A program made the position numbers and the translations under genes. Source: an uncultured Pseudomonadota bacterium (GTDB lineage: Bacteria > Myxococcota > UBA796). Taken from it: a stretch of DNA of 5,643 bases. The notes under the pieces are model-generated. The model did not search any database. It was not told where the DNA came from and worked only from the letters and a program-made list of their open reading frames with translations. This document shows positions 5,620-5,643 of this stretch, one piece after another; within the stretch, counting starts at the first letter, position 1, and every line of letters begins with the position of its first letter. The stretch spans positions 1-5,643 of the forward strand of contig CAJWHX010000252.1 of the NCBI GenBank assembly GCA_913040875.1, in the 5' to 3' direction.

Positions 5620-5643
5620 AAGGCCTGACCTCATCTGGCCGGA

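Overview
The window carries six protein genes, no RNA gene and no recognisable mobile element. Several products look exported: a probable lipoprotein, two proteins with short hydrophobic leaders, and a polytopic membrane protein. The probable lipoprotein points to a Gram-negative bacterium. Its GQ...F / NRVLxW / LPT repeat style resembles proteins I associate with Myxococcota, Bradymonadota and other former Deltaproteobacteria. No marker gene is present, so this placement is a guess. The G+C content looks near balanced by eye, except for the last ~85 bases, which are clearly richer.

Layout: (1) 2-808 (+) is the 3' part of a cysteine-containing protein of unknown function. (2) 965-1651 (+) encodes a MerC-type four-helix membrane protein with a very long histidine/aspartate-rich loop. 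(3) 1727-3667 (-) converges on it and encodes a large probable lipoprotein built from about twelve NHL-like beta-propeller units. (4) 3818-4342 (+) is divergent from the lipoprotein gene and encodes a thiol (Cys-type) glutathione peroxidase with an export leader. (5) 4346-4516 (+) follows three bases later and encodes a 56-residue protein that I recognise as DUF6435-like. (6) 4612-5583 (+) has its own probable promoter and encodes a secreted cysteine-containing protein of unknown function. The final 60 bases hold only short GC-rich repeats.

How the genes relate: the peroxidase and the small protein are almost certainly co-transcribed and translationally coupled. The other genes look like single units with their own control. 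A loose theme is the cell envelope: metal binding by the MerC-like protein, peroxide removal outside the cytoplasm, and surface or periplasmic proteins. The sequence does not show that they form one pathway. I see no clear novel multi-gene system. The most distinctive items are the His-loop MerC protein, the twelve-unit propeller, the shared start-plus-leader module of genes 4 and 6, the half-site cluster before the peroxidase gene, and the odd GC-rich end of the window.
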